Shown here: one piece after another, positions 22,625 to 32,280 of the stretch
Layout: each line of letters opens with the position of its first letter
Numbering within the stretch: position 1 is the stretch's first letter
Assembly (NCBI GenBank): GCA_052387905.1
Contig: JBQTIR010000033.1
Coordinates: forward strand, 1-35,968
Direction of reading: 5' to 3'
From: JBQTII01 sp052387905
GTDB lineage: Bacteria > Actinomycetota > Actinomycetes > Sporichthyales > Sporichthyaceae
Length of the DNA stretch: 35,968 nucleotides
Notes under the pieces: model-generated
Database searches by the model: none
Told to the model about the DNA's origin: nothing
Seen by the model: only the letters and a program-made list of their open reading frames with translations
Made by a program: the position numbers and the translations under genes

Positions 22625-23785
22625 TCAGTAAGAGGGTTTGTCCGGCTCGATCTGGCTGACCCAGGCGGTCACGCCGCCGCCGACGTGGATCGCGTCGGTG
22701 AACCCGGCCGCCTTGGTGACCGCAAGGGCCTCCGCCGAGCGCGTGCCGCCCTTGCAGTAGAGGACGACCTGCTTGTCGGTGGGCAGCTTCGCCAGGGCGG
22801 TGCCGTTGAGGAACTCGCCCTTGGGGATCAGGACGGCACCGGGGATTGCGACGATCTCGAACTCGTTGGGCTCGCGGACGTCGATCAGCGCGAAATCCTT
22901 GCCCGCGTCGATCATCTCCTTGAGGTCCTTCACCGAGATCGTCGAATCGCGGATGGCGTCGATGGCCTCGGTGGAGACCGAGCCGCAGAACGCGTCGTAG
23001 TCGATCAGTTCGGTGATCGCCGGGGCGGCGGGGTCGCGGCGGATCTTGACGGTCCGGTACTCCATCTCCAGGGCGTCGTAGATCATCAGGCGCCCCACGA
23101 GCGGCTCGCCGATGCCGGTGATGAGCTTGATGGCCTCGTTGACCATGACCGAGCCGATTGACGCGCACAGCACGCCCAGCACTCCGCCCTCGGCGCAGCT
23201 GGGCACCATGCCGGGCGGGGGCGGCTCGGGGTAGAGGTGGCGGTAGTTCGGGCCGTACTCCTCCCAGAACACCGACACCTGACCCTCGAACCGGTAGATC
23301 GAGCCCCACACGTACGGCTTGCCGAGCAGCACGGCGGCGTCATTGACCAGGTAGCGGGTGGCGAAATTGTCGGTACCGTCGACGATGAGGTCGTAACCGG
23401 CGAAGATCTCGAGGGCGTTGCTGGAGTCCAGGCGCACCTGGTGCAGGTTGACCTGGACCAGCGGGTTGATCTCGGCGACGGACTCCTTGGCCGACAGTGC
23501 CTTGGACTTGCCGACGTCGGACTGGCCGTGGATGACCTGGCGCTGCAGGTTGGACTCATCGACCACGTCGTCGTCCAGGATCCCTAGCGTGCCGACACCG
23601 GCCGCCGCCAGATAGAGCAGCGCGGGTGAGCCCAGACCGCCGGCACCCACGCACAGCACCTTCGCGTTCTTGAGCCGCTTCTGCCCGATCATGCCGACGT
23701 CGGGAATGATCAGGTGGCGGCTGTAGCGGCGCACCTCCTCAACGGTCAGCTCGGCGGCTGGTTCCACAAGCGGGGGCAGGGACAC
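22625..23785 (-). CDS. moeZ: MoeZ-type adenylyltransferase/sulfurtransferase (ThiF + rhodanese)
   Basis: A 386-residue two-domain enzyme that adenylates the C-terminus of ubiquitin-like sulfur carriers (MoaD, ThiS, CysO types) and passes persulfide sulfur to them. The N-terminal E1-like domain (about 20-270) has the ATP loop LCVGAGGLGSPALLYLAAAG, DDDVVDESNLQRQVIHG with the arginine finger, DGTDNFATRYLVND and SCAEGGVLGVLCA. The rhodanese domain (about 290-386) has FALIDVREPNEF and the active-site loop LYCKGGTRS with cysteine near residue 344. The GTG at 23785 is preceded by CCGGAG. The gene fits mycobacterial moeZ/moeB1. In this window its likely partner is the molybdopterin synthase pathway (moaE at 1.0 kb). 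Confidence 0.93.
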   Translation of the reverse strand: MSLPPLVEPAAELTVEEVRRYSRHLIIPDVGMIGQKRLKNAKVLCVGAGGLGSPALLYLAAAGVGTLGILDDDVVDESNLQRQVIHGQSDVGKSKALSAKESVAEINPLVQVNLHQVRLDSSNALEIFAGYDLIVDGTDNFATRYLVNDAAVLLGKPYVWGSIYRFEGQVSVFWEEYGPNYRHLYPEPPPPGMVPSCAEGGVLGVLCASIGSVMVNEAIKLITGIGEPLVGRLMIYDALEMEYRTVKIRRDPAAPAITELIDYDAFCGSVSTEAIDAIRDSTISVKDLKEMIDAGKDFALIDVREPNEFEIVAIPGAVLIPKGEFLNGTALAKLPTDKQVVLYCKGGTRSAEALAVTKAAGFTDAIHVGGGVTAWVSQIEPDKPSY

Positions 23786-23935
23786 GGCGTACTCCGGTGC
23801 TCAAGGGGTTCCCGCTTCTCGTGACCAGTCTCGCGACCAGGCCCGATCGGCGTGCTTACGGTCCCCAACGGTGTCACGCCCCGGCTCATTCCTGCGCGCC
23901 GGGTTCGCTCTGCGCCAGCAGATTTCCGTACCTGC

Positions 23936-23981
23936 TGCCGTACATGTACGGCAGACAGCGCGCGGGCGCCCTCCTTACGTT
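23936..23981 (+). promoter_or_regulatory. Palindromic operator and promoter of the haloperoxidase operon
   Basis: TGCCGTACATGTACGGCA (23936-23953) is a perfect 18-bp palindrome. An additional half-site CCGTAC lies at 23926-23931. The palindrome overlaps the -35 CAGACA (23952-23957), which is 18 bases from the -10 TACGTT (23976-23981). The same architecture occurs at 26003-26045. Overlap with the -35 suggests repression, but activation is possible. The transcript would start about 40 bases before the haloperoxidase-like gene. Confidence 0.78.
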
Positions 23982-24027
23982 CAGAGCCGTTCGCACGACT
24001 CATCCGCCACATCACAGGAGGCCCCGG

Positions 24028-25374
24028 ATGACGCGTCAGATGGCTTTGGCAACGCTGCCCGCGCTGATCCTCACCCTGGCGGCCTGCGCCAGCTCCGGAG
24101 AGGCCACGATCCAGAAGGCGGCCGCGACCCCGACAACGCCGACTGCAACGCCGGCCGTTCAGGCCATAGCGACGGACCACAACGTGGTGACGAACTGGGC
24201 CGCGATCGTCCAACCGGCCATTCACAGCGCCACCGCGCCGCGGAGCCCGGCGAGCGCCGAGGTGCTGGCCACGATCGTCCATCTGGCCGTGTACGACGCG
24301 GTCGTCGCGATCAAGGGCGGGTACAGCCCGTACGCCGCGGCCATCGAGGCCCCCGGGGGCGCCAATCTCGATGCCGCGGTGGCGACAGCGGCCTACCGCG
24401 CCGCCCGCGGTCGGGTGGCCCCCACGCAGTTGCGCTACCTCGACGAGCAGTACGGCGCCTACCTGGCCGCGATCCCCGACGGTGCGGCGAAGACCGATGG
24501 TGTCGTGGTCGGTGACGCTGCGGCCGCCGGAATCCTCGCCAAGCGTGCCGGCGACGGCTACGACAACACCGTGGCCTACCTGTGCAGCGCTGCCGTGCTC
24601 CCGGTCGGGGAGTTCGAGCCCGGCGGAGGCTGCGGGACCGAACCGATCGACGCCAGGATCGCCCAGGTCACGCCGTTCACCTTCAGCGATCCGGCCCAGT
24701 TCCGGCCAGACGGCCCGGATGTCTTCACCTCCGATCGTTGGGCCAGAGACTTCGAGGAGGTCAAGGCCTACGGCGGGATGACCAGCTCGGTCCGCACTGC
24801 GGAGCAGTCCGACCTCGTCCACTTCTGGTCCGAGCACGCCTACGTGCATTGGAACCGCAACCTGATTGCCCTGGCCACCGCCCGGGACCTGGACAGCGCC
24901 GACACCGCCCGACTGTTCGCCATGGCGCACACCGCCGCCGCCGATGCCGTCGTCGCCGGCTTCGAGGCCAAATACTCCTACCGGAGCTGGCGTCCCCGCA
25001 CCGCGATCCCGCGCGCGGCGGAGGACGGCAACCCGCAGACCTCCCCGGATCCCACCTGGACTCCACTGCTGTCGGTCGACCATCCCGAGTACCCGTCAGG
25101 TCACGCGTTCTTCTCCACCGCTCTGACCGATGCGGTAGCGGCGTTCTTCGGTACGCGCGAGGTTGCGTGGACGCTCGCCACCAACAAGGCCGCCGTACCA
25201 CAGCTCGTGGCTCCGGAGCGCACCTACCCGAATCTCGATGCGCTCATGAAGGACGTCACCGACGCCCGAGTCTGGGCCGGTCTGCATTACCGGAACTCGA
25301 TGCACGAGGGCGCCACCCTCGGCCGCCAGGTCGCGAACCACGTCCTGGCCGGCTACTTCCGTCCCGTCACCTGA
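24028..25374 (+). CDS. Secreted lipoprotein vanadium-dependent haloperoxidase-like PAP2 enzyme
   Basis: Vanadium-haloperoxidase/PAP2-superfamily protein of 448 residues. ATG at 24028 follows CAGGAGG. The N-terminus is a lipoprotein signal with lipobox LTLAAC, so it should be anchored outside the membrane. All three PAP2 motifs are present: KxxxxxxRP as KYSYRSWRP (Lys 315, Arg 322), PSGH as HPEYPSGHAFF (357-359), and Rx5H as RVWAGLHYRN (Arg 414, His 420). The usual Asp after the last histidine is replaced (HYRNS), so activity or geometry may differ. The family oxidises halides with peroxide or hydrolyses phosphate esters. It is the first gene of a two-gene operon preceded by a palindromic operator shared with the signalling operon at 26 kb. 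Which reaction it catalyses cannot be told. Confidence 0.86.
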   Translation: MTRQMALATLPALILTLAACASSGEATIQKAAATPTTPTATPAVQAIATDHNVVTNWAAIVQPAIHSATAPRSPASAEVLATIVHLAVYDAVVAIKGGYSPYAAAIEAPGGANLDAAVATAAYRAARGRVAPTQLRYLDEQYGAYLAAIPDGAAKTDGVVVGDAAAAGILAKRAGDGYDNTVAYLCSAAVLPVGEFEPGGGCGTEPIDARIAQVTPFTFSDPAQFRPDGPDVFTSDRWARDFEEVKAYGGMTSSVRTAEQSDLVHFWSEHAYVHWNRNLIALATARDLDSADTARLFAMAHTAAADAVVAGFEAKYSYRSWRPRTAIPRAAEDGNPQTSPDPTWTPLLSVDHPEYPSGHAFFSTALTDAVAAFFGTREVAWTLATNKAAVPQLVAPERTYPNLDALMKDVTDARVWAGLHYRNSMHEGATLGRQVANHVLAGYFRPVT

Positions 25375-25410
25375 AGAACTCTCTACAACCCATCTAAGGA
25401 AGGACCGACC

Positions 25411-25935
25411 ATGATCTCCACCCGAACCCGAGTGATTGCCCTGCCACTTGCCGGCGCCCTGCTGTTCGGAGCGGGCCAGTTGACCGCGCGAAGCGCGGCC
25501 GCGGATGCCGACGCTTCGGCGACGGACGCCAAGCGAACCGGCTGCTCGACCGAGATGCTGAAGGGGCGTTACATCCTCAACGGGGGCGGCACCATCGCCG
25601 GCGACGAGTTCGACACCATCATCAATGTCGTGATGGACGGCAAGGGGACCATCACGGAGGGCTTGGCCACCGTGGTCCTGCAACGCGTCGCCGTCGCCGA
25701 ACACATCACGATAAAGAACGCCAGCTACTCGGTGGACGAGAACTGCGCGGGCAAGCTGAAGTTCTTGGCCGTCCACAACACCGAGATCCTCGCCCCCTAC
25801 GACCACGTCCACGACACCGAGATCCTGGTCTTCGACGGCGGCCGGCAGTTCTCGCTGATCAATCTGACCACCGAAGTGCCCGGCGCGCCGAACGTCATGT
25901 CCGAAGCCTTCCGGTTCACCGCGCACCGGGTGTAA
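25411..25935 (+). CDS. Small secreted protein of unknown function
   Basis: A 174-residue exported protein with a signal peptide (basic start, VIALPLAGALLFGAG core, cleavage probably after a RSAAA-type site). The mature part begins near a lone cysteine in RTGCSTEMLKGRYILNGGGT and continues with an alternating beta pattern, GTITEGLATVVLQ, then a second cysteine in YSVDENCAGKLKFL. This resembles families of small secreted beta-barrel proteins with the pattern G-Y...DG.G....C.G., which have no assigned function; resemblance is by memory. It is 36 bp downstream of the haloperoxidase-like gene with its own AAGGA site, so it is probably the second gene of the same operon and may assist or protect that enzyme. 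I do not recognise a specific function. Confidence 0.78.
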   Translation: MISTRTRVIALPLAGALLFGAGQLTARSAAADADASATDAKRTGCSTEMLKGRYILNGGGTIAGDEFDTIINVVMDGKGTITEGLATVVLQRVAVAEHITIKNASYSVDENCAGKLKFLAVHNTEILAPYDHVHDTEILVFDGGRQFSLINLTTEVPGAPNVMSEAFRFTAHRV

Positions 25936-25965
25936 CGGTCAGGCACCCACCAGGGGGCTCCGCGG

Positions 25966-25993
25966 CCGGGGCTGAGCCGATGCTCAGCCCCGG
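25966..25993. terminator. Perfect 12-bp hairpin ending the haloperoxidase operon
   Basis: CCGGGGCTGAGC (25966-25977), loop CGAT, GCTCAGCCCCGG (25982-25993): a perfect, very stable stem-loop 30 bases after the stop of the small secreted protein. It separates the two operons and ends 10 bases before the second palindromic operator. No T-tract. Confidence 0.8.
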
Positions 25994-26002
25994 ATCCGGA
26001 TT

Positions 26003-26045
26003 CCGTACTTGTACGGCAGACACCGCGGGTCATCCCGCCTAGGTT
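26003..26045 (+). promoter_or_regulatory. Second copy of the CCGTAC-NN-GTACGG operator and promoter
   Basis: CCGTACTTGTACGG (26003-26016) has the same arms as the operator at 23936. It is followed by the same -35 CAGACA (26017-26022) and, after 17 bases, the -10 TAGGTT (26040-26045); GTTCACAGC follows, as GTTCAGAGC does upstream of the first operon. The shared block GTACGGCAGACA is identical. The SBP gene begins 30 bases later. Confidence 0.78.
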
Positions 26046-26075
26046 CACAGCTAACCATCAGAAATCGGAGGCGAC

Positions 26076-27191
26076 ATGACGCAGCAGTGGAGTCCCGACA
26101 ACGGAGTAGACCGCCGCACCCTGCTGCGAGGCGCCGCCGGGCTGGGCCTCGCCGCAGCCGGTGGAACGCTCTTGTCCGCCTGCGGCACAGGCGGCGACGA
26201 CGAGCGGGCTGGCGCGGCGCCACGAGCGCGGTCGGGTCAAGGTCCGGCGCTGGAGACGACCAACATCCGCATGCTCGCCATCCCGCCCGCCACCTGCTTC
26301 GCCGGCAAGTATCTGGCGGAGCCGTCCCTGCGCGAGCAAGGGTTCACCGACGTGCAGTACACGCCGTTCGCGGCCAAGGACGCGTGGGACCGCCTGGCCG
26401 CGGGGGAGGCCGACTTCGGCATGGGGTACGCCGCCGCCATGATCCGCCAGATCGATGCCGGCGCGCCGTTGGTCATGCTCGGGGGGATCCACGTGGGCTG
26501 TTGGGAGATCATCGCGACCGGCGACATCTCCTCGATGCGCGACTTCACGGGCAAGACGGTGGCGATCGTCGGCCCGGACTTCATCGACGGCATGTTCCTG
26601 GCCATGACGTTGGCCAACGTCGGCCTCGACCTGCGCAAGGACGTCACCCTGGTCAACCACCCACCGACCGAGTTCGCCCGGGTCCTGTCCTCCGGTGAGG
26701 TCGACGCGGTGCTGGCCTTCCCGCCCATCTCCACCGACCTCAAGGCCAAGGGCATCGGCCGGGTGGTGCTCAACTCCATCACCGATGCGCCGTGGTCGAG
26801 CTACTACTGCTGCACGGCGGTGGTGAACCGAGACTGGATGCGCAAGCATCCGGGCGCTACCAAGGCCGCGATGCGGGCGGTCCTGCAAGGCGCCGACCTG
26901 GTCGCCGAGGATCCCAAGGCGTCCGCCCATCACCTCGTGGAGCGGGGTTTCACCCCCCACGAGGGCCACGCCCGGCAATCGCTGAAGGAGATCCCTTACG
27001 ACATCTGGCGGGACTTCGATCAGAGCGACAGTGTGCGGTTCTACTCGCTGCGGCTCAACGAGGCGGGAATCATCGACAGCACCCCTGAGGAGATCATCAA
27101 GCGGGGAACGGACTACTCCTACCTGAGCGATCTCAAACGCGAACTGGGCGCTGCGCGTGCAGGGGCCGGAACTCATGCCCAGCACTCCTGA
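26076..27191 (+). CDS. Tat-exported lipoprotein, NMT1/THI5/SsuA-like substrate-binding protein
   Basis: Substrate-binding lipoprotein of 371 residues. It has a twin-arginine signal (VDRRTLLRGAAGLGL) and a lipobox LLSAC with Cys 36, so it should be a cell-surface lipoprotein. The mature chain has the NMT1/SsuA-type pattern: PPATCFAGKYLAEP near residue 70, the GEADFGMGYAAAMIRQIDAG block, DFTGKTVAIVGPDFIDGMF, and FARVLSSGEVDAVLAFPP. Related proteins bind sulfonates, taurine, nitrate, thiamine precursors or aromatic acids. The ATG at 26076 follows GGAGG. No permease or ATPase gene is near; a histidine kinase starts 36 bp downstream. I therefore infer a sensory rather than transport role. Ligand unknown. 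Confidence 0.83.
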   Translation: MTQQWSPDNGVDRRTLLRGAAGLGLAAAGGTLLSACGTGGDDERAGAAPRARSGQGPALETTNIRMLAIPPATCFAGKYLAEPSLREQGFTDVQYTPFAAKDAWDRLAAGEADFGMGYAAAMIRQIDAGAPLVMLGGIHVGCWEIIATGDISSMRDFTGKTVAIVGPDFIDGMFLAMTLANVGLDLRKDVTLVNHPPTEFARVLSSGEVDAVLAFPPISTDLKAKGIGRVVLNSITDAPWSSYYCCTAVVNRDWMRKHPGATKAAMRAVLQGADLVAEDPKASAHHLVERGFTPHEGHARQSLKEIPYDIWRDFDQSDSVRFYSLRLNEAGIIDSTPEEIIKRGTDYSYLSDLKRELGAARAGAGTHAQHS

Positions 27192-27227
27192 GCGGACCGG
27201 TGTGCACACGGTGTCGGGACCCTAGCC

Positions 27228-28783
<1,556 letters not shown>

Positions 28784-28787
<4 letters not shown>

Positions 28788-29179
28788 ACGAACTGGTCCT
28801 CATCGTGGAGGACAATGGCAAGAACCTGAAGCTGGCCCGAGACTTGCTCACCTACTACGGCTTCCAGGTGCTCGCGGCCACCAACGCCACCGACGGCATG
28901 GCACTAGCTCGCGAGCGCCTCCCCACCGTCGTCCTGATGGACATTCAGCTTCCCGACCTTGACGGCGTGGCGGCGCTGGCCGAGCTGCGGGCATCGCCTG
29001 CCACCGCCGGCTTGCGGGTGGTGGCACTCACTGCCTTCGCGATGCGTCTGGACCAGGAACGCCTGCTCGCTGCCGGTTTCGACGGCTACCTGACCAAGCC
29101 GATCGACGTGCGCGAGTTCCCCGGCCAGGTCCGCCGGTTCTGCGAGCTGGGTGCGCCCCGACAAGAGGAACTTCTGTGA
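28784..29179 (+). CDS. Single-domain response regulator (DivK/CheY-like)
   Basis: Stand-alone receiver of 131 residues without an output domain. The acidic pocket is E9/D10 in LIVEDN, the phosphoacceptor is D53 in VLMDIQLPDLDG, the threonine/serine switch is in VALTAFAM, and the conserved lysine is K104 in YLTKPID. It resembles DivK-type receivers that work by binding other proteins. It starts at an ATGA overlap with the kinase stop, and its own stop overlaps the following gene, so the three are translationally linked. It probably relays or competes for phosphate between the kinase and the receiver-cyclase-LuxR protein. Confidence 0.92.
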
Positions 29180-30531
29180 TGGCGATGTCCCGCATCCTGG
29201 TGGTCGATGACACCCCGAGGAACATCAGGCTGCTCGAGGCCGTCCTCGTTCCCCGGGGCTATGAGGTGCTCTGTGCCGGCTCGGGCGAGGAGGCCCTCGA
29301 GATGGTGGCCAAGGAGCACCCCGACCTCCTGCTCCTGGATCTGATGATGCCCGGCATCAACGGTCACGAGGTATGCCGGCGGCTGCGGGCCGACCCGGCC
29401 ACCGCCGCCCTGCCGGTCGTCATGGTCACCGCCAGCGGGAACGCGGAGAAACTCGAAGCGCTGGAGTCGGGGGCCGACGACTTCGTCACCAAGCCGTTCG
29501 AGGCGGCCGAGCTCCTTGCCCGGGTCCGCTCCCTGCTGCGCGTCAAGGCCTACCACGACGTCATCGAGGCCCAGCGCGTCGAACTGGCAGATCTGAACCG
29601 GACGCTGACCGCCCGGGTGGCCGAGCAGGTGGGCGAGCTCGAGCGCCTCGGCCGGCTCCGCCGTTACCTCTCGCCCCAGGTGGCCGACCTGGTGGTGTCC
29701 TCCGCGGACGACACCGTGACCCGCAGCCACCGCCGCGAGGTGGCCGTCCTCTTCTGCGACCTGCGGGGGTTCACCGCCTTCTCGGAGCAGTCCGAGCCGG
29801 AGGAGGTGATCGCTGTTCTGGCGGAGTTCCACGAGGCGGTGGGGCCGGTGATCAACCGTTTCGGGGCCACCGTGGGCTTTTTCGCCGGTGACGGGCTCAT
29901 GGTCTTCTTCAACGACCCGATCCCCTGCCCGAACCCGTCCGAGTCGGCCGTCCGCTTGGCGGCGGCGATGCAGGAAGCGACCGCCGAGCTGGTCCGCGGA
30001 TGGTGCCGGCTGGGCCGCGGGCTCGGCGTCGGCATCGGCATCTCCTTCGGGTTCGCCACCCTCGGGGAAGTGGGATTCGACGGCCGCTACGACTACACCG
30101 TCGTGGGCAGCGTGGCCAACCTGGCCGCACGGCTTTGCGACCAGGCCGCTCCGGGGGAGATCCTCGTCAGTGGGCGGGTCCAAATGGCGGTCGGTCCCCT
30201 GGTCCGAACGGAGCCGGCCGGCGAATTCTCCCTCAAGGGCTTCACTCGTCCGGTGGCGGTTCATCGAGTGACGGGATCGACGAGTTCCGAGAGCCCAGCG
30301 CCGGACAAGGGCGTCGGCGGGAGCAGCGTGGGGTTCTCCTCCCTCAGCGCGCGTGAGCGGGAGGTGGCCCGCCTCGCCGGCCGGGGGCGAACAGCTCCCG
30401 CCATCGCCCGCGAGCTGTTCATCGGAGAGCGGACTGTCGAGAGTCACCTGGGCCGCATCTACGCCAAGCTCGGTGTCAACTCCAAGCTGGACCTCGTCCG
30501 CCGGGCCACCGAGCTGGGCCTCGTCGAGTAA
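29176..30531 (+). CDS. Response regulator: receiver + class III nucleotidyl cyclase + LuxR HTH fusion
   Basis: A 451-residue three-domain protein. The receiver (1-125) has the acidic pocket VVDDT (D11/D12), D55 in LLLDLMMPG and K106 in FVTKPF. A coiled helical linker (about 128-170) leads to a class III cyclase (about 180-365): metal aspartates D195 (FCDLRGFTAF) and D239 (AGDGLMVFFNDP), with N315 and R319 in SVANLAARL. At positions that normally fix adenine (Lys and Asp) it has F235 and S312, so substrate specificity is uncertain. A LuxR-type HTH (about 389-451) has SLSAREREVARLAGRG and RTVESHLGRIYAKLGV. GTG at 29176 overlaps the previous stop; the ATG at 29179 is equally possible. It may both make a cyclic nucleotide and bind DNA, possibly the GTAC operators. 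Confidence 0.9.
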   Translation: MMAMSRILVVDDTPRNIRLLEAVLVPRGYEVLCAGSGEEALEMVAKEHPDLLLLDLMMPGINGHEVCRRLRADPATAALPVVMVTASGNAEKLEALESGADDFVTKPFEAAELLARVRSLLRVKAYHDVIEAQRVELADLNRTLTARVAEQVGELERLGRLRRYLSPQVADLVVSSADDTVTRSHRREVAVLFCDLRGFTAFSEQSEPEEVIAVLAEFHEAVGPVINRFGATVGFFAGDGLMVFFNDPIPCPNPSESAVRLAAAMQEATAELVRGWCRLGRGLGVGIGISFGFATLGEVGFDGRYDYTVVGSVANLAARLCDQAAPGEILVSGRVQMAVGPLVRTEPAGEFSLKGFTRPVAVHRVTGSTSSESPAPDKGVGGSSVGFSSLSAREREVARLAGRGRTAPAIARELFIGERTVESHLGRIYAKLGVNSKLDLVRRATELGLVE

Positions 30532-30548
30532 GCCACCGAAACGCAATA

Positions 30549-30590
30549 CGTCCGGCTAACCCGCCGCTCTAGGCGCGGGTCAGCCGGACG
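30549..30590. terminator. Long hairpin between convergent operons
   Basis: CGTCCGGCT (30549-30557) pairs with AGCCGGACG (30582-30590), and ACCCG/CGGGT extend the stem inward with one mismatch. It lies 18 bases after the receiver-cyclase-LuxR stop and 33 bases beyond the cupin stop on the other strand, so it probably terminates both. Confidence 0.85.
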
Positions 30591-30622
30591 CATCGTGGAT
30601 CTGACGCTTCGTCGCGTTGGTG

Positions 30623-31207
30623 CTACTTCTTCTTGCCGAGGTCCTTGGTGTAGACCTTGTCGTAGTCGCCGCGCTCCACGTCGAAGTCCAAGCCGGCCTT
30701 CTCGATGGTGACGTGGGTCATCGCCTCGCTCGGCAACGCGCCGTGCCAGTGCCATTCCGTGGCGGGGTTGGCGATGACGTCACCGGCTTCGACGATGTGC
30801 ACCCCGTCCTTGTCACCGAAGACCCCGCGGCCTGAGGTAATGACGATGTGCTGGCCCTCGGTGTGGCGGTGCGGAACCGTGCGCGCACCCTTCTCGAAGA
30901 AGACCACCTTCGATTCCAGGCCCGGCAGCGCGATGGGCAACTTCTGCAGCTTGACGATGTCGGCGTTCTCGAACAGCGCCCGGCTGGCTTCGGGAATGGC
31001 GATCGCGGACTTGGGGTCCACGCTCGCATAGGCGTTCGCGGTCAACGCGGCTGCTGCCGCTGGTGCCGCTGCGGCCGTGTTGGTCACAGCGTCGGCATCG
31101 TCGTCACCACAGGCCGCGAGGACCATCGATCCGACGATCAGGCCGCCGCCGCTGAGCATCATCTTGCGACGGGTCAGCGCGCCCGCCTCAGTGTCGTTGT
31201 TCTCCAT
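30623..31207 (-). CDS. Tat-type lipoprotein cupin
   Basis: A 194-residue exported cupin. The N-terminus has a twin-arginine-like LTRRKMMLSGG, a hydrophobic stretch and lipobox VLAAC (Cys 33), followed by a long Ala-rich linker. The cupin domain (about 90-170) has metal-site motif 1 VPHRHTEGQHIVI and motif 2 PATEWHWHGAL, with a GRGVFGDKDGVHIVEAGD turn between, which is consistent with a metal-binding cupin. Such single-domain cupins are often oxygenases, isomerases or decarboxylase partners; this one acts outside the membrane. It starts at a TGATG overlap with the upstream hydrolase gene, so the two form an operon. Confidence 0.85.
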   Translation of the reverse strand: MENNDTEAGALTRRKMMLSGGGLIVGSMVLAACGDDDADAVTNTAAAAPAAAAALTANAYASVDPKSAIAIPEASRALFENADIVKLQKLPIALPGLESKVVFFEKGARTVPHRHTEGQHIVITSGRGVFGDKDGVHIVEAGDVIANPATEWHWHGALPSEAMTHVTIEKAGLDFDVERGDYDKVYTKDLGKKK

Positions 31208-32280
31208 CAGGCGCCGTTCTCCTTGAGGAACTTGCTGACGACCTCACGCTGGTCCTTGACGCTGGTTTCGTAGCCGAAGCCGTGTCCGGTCTCGGCGAAT
31301 TCCTCGAACGTGACCTTGGAGCTGGACGCGTACCGCATGGCCTGGAACTCCAGGGCCGGCGGCGGGAACAGCGCGTCCTTGGCGCCACCGATGATGAGCA
31401 CCGGGATCGTGGTGGTCGCCACGCCCTGGATGTTGGCCGCGATGCCGTCCTGGAAGGAGAGCAGGTCACCGCACGGGTCCGGCGCCGGCGCCGGGGAGGC
31501 CGCGCGCACCTTCTGCGTTGCGCTGTGGAAGAGGATGCGGTTCTTGTCGGTGCCGAACGGGGTGTAGTTCTTCGGCGTGGTGTTCAGCTGGCCGGCCGCG
31601 GACTTCACGCAGCGCTCGTTGGTGGCCACGATCTCCATCACGGCGAACTCCGAGGTGGTCTGGTCCGCCCAGCCCCAGTTGATCATTCCGTCGGCGTCGT
31701 CGAAGGCGTAGGCCAGGATCGTCGCGGTCAGGCCACCGGCGGAGTGGCCGCCGACGATCACCTTGTCGAAGGAGGGCGCAGTGCCCTTGGCGGCGGTGTA
31801 ATCCCCGCTCTTGAGCGCCTGCACGACCTGGTTGGAGGTGTCGGCCTGCGAGCCGAAGCAGCTTTCCAGGCCGGGAACCCGGTCGCTCTTACCGTAGCCG
31901 AGGCGGTCGACGGTGACCGAGACGTGGCCCTTCTTGGCCATCTCCTGCGCGAAGTTGTAGCCCTTGATGGGCATGTTCCAGTAGCCCTCGCCCTGCGTCA
32001 CGGCGTGCAGGTACAGCGTCGCGGCGTCGGCCGTCTTCAGCACCGACTCCAGCGCCGTGATCCGACCACGAATCGTGTAGTCCTTGCCGTCTGCCGGCGT
32101 GCTGCAGACCACCGGGGTGCGGTTGGTGTTCTTGACGTTGAACTCGACCGGGATCGACACGATCTTGTTGCCCGCGGCATCGGCCGCCTGCGCGGACTGG
32201 CCGGACGCGAGCGCCGGCACCGCGAGCAGGCACGCCACCGAGGCGGCTCCTGCCAGCAACTTCGATTTCTTGGAACGCAT
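31207..32280 (-). CDS. Secreted alpha/beta hydrolase
   Basis: Exported alpha/beta-hydrolase of 357 residues. The ATG at 32280 is preceded by GGGAG, and a signal peptide runs to about residue 33 (KKSKLLAGAASVACLLAVPA, then AQAADA). The nucleophile elbow is VGGHSAGGLTAT, the acid is in LIIGGAKDALFPP, and the histidine is in ETGHGFGYE. Between the strands are DRLGYGKSD, an oxyanion-region signature, and the lid-like region WGWADQTTSEF. Four cysteines (CSTP, SCFG, RCVK, PCGD) may form disulfides outside the cell. Substrate unknown; esters or amides are typical. Transcribed with the cupin and divergent from a GlxA-type regulator. Confidence 0.85.
   Translation of the reverse strand: MRSKKSKLLAGAASVACLLAVPALASGQSAQAADAAGNKIVSIPVEFNVKNTNRTPVVCSTPADGKDYTIRGRITALESVLKTADAATLYLHAVTQGEGYWNMPIKGYNFAQEMAKKGHVSVTVDRLGYGKSDRVPGLESCFGSQADTSNQVVQALKSGDYTAAKGTAPSFDKVIVGGHSAGGLTATILAYAFDDADGMINWGWADQTTSEFAVMEIVATNERCVKSAAGQLNTTPKNYTPFGTDKNRILFHSATQKVRAASPAPAPDPCGDLLSFQDGIAANIQGVATTTIPVLIIGGAKDALFPPPALEFQAMRYASSSKVTFEEFAETGHGFGYETSVKDQREVVSKFLKENGA

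Noticed and set aside
23797..24027. N-terminal extension of the haloperoxidase-like gene upstream of 24028
   Set aside because: The extension covers the operator and promoter, and the ATG at 24028 has an ideal ribosome-binding site and begins a proper lipoprotein signal.
26076..27191. Assigning the SBP to thiamine-precursor or sulfonate uptake
   Set aside because: No permease, ATPase or thiamine/sulfonate metabolism genes are nearby, and the next gene is a histidine kinase.
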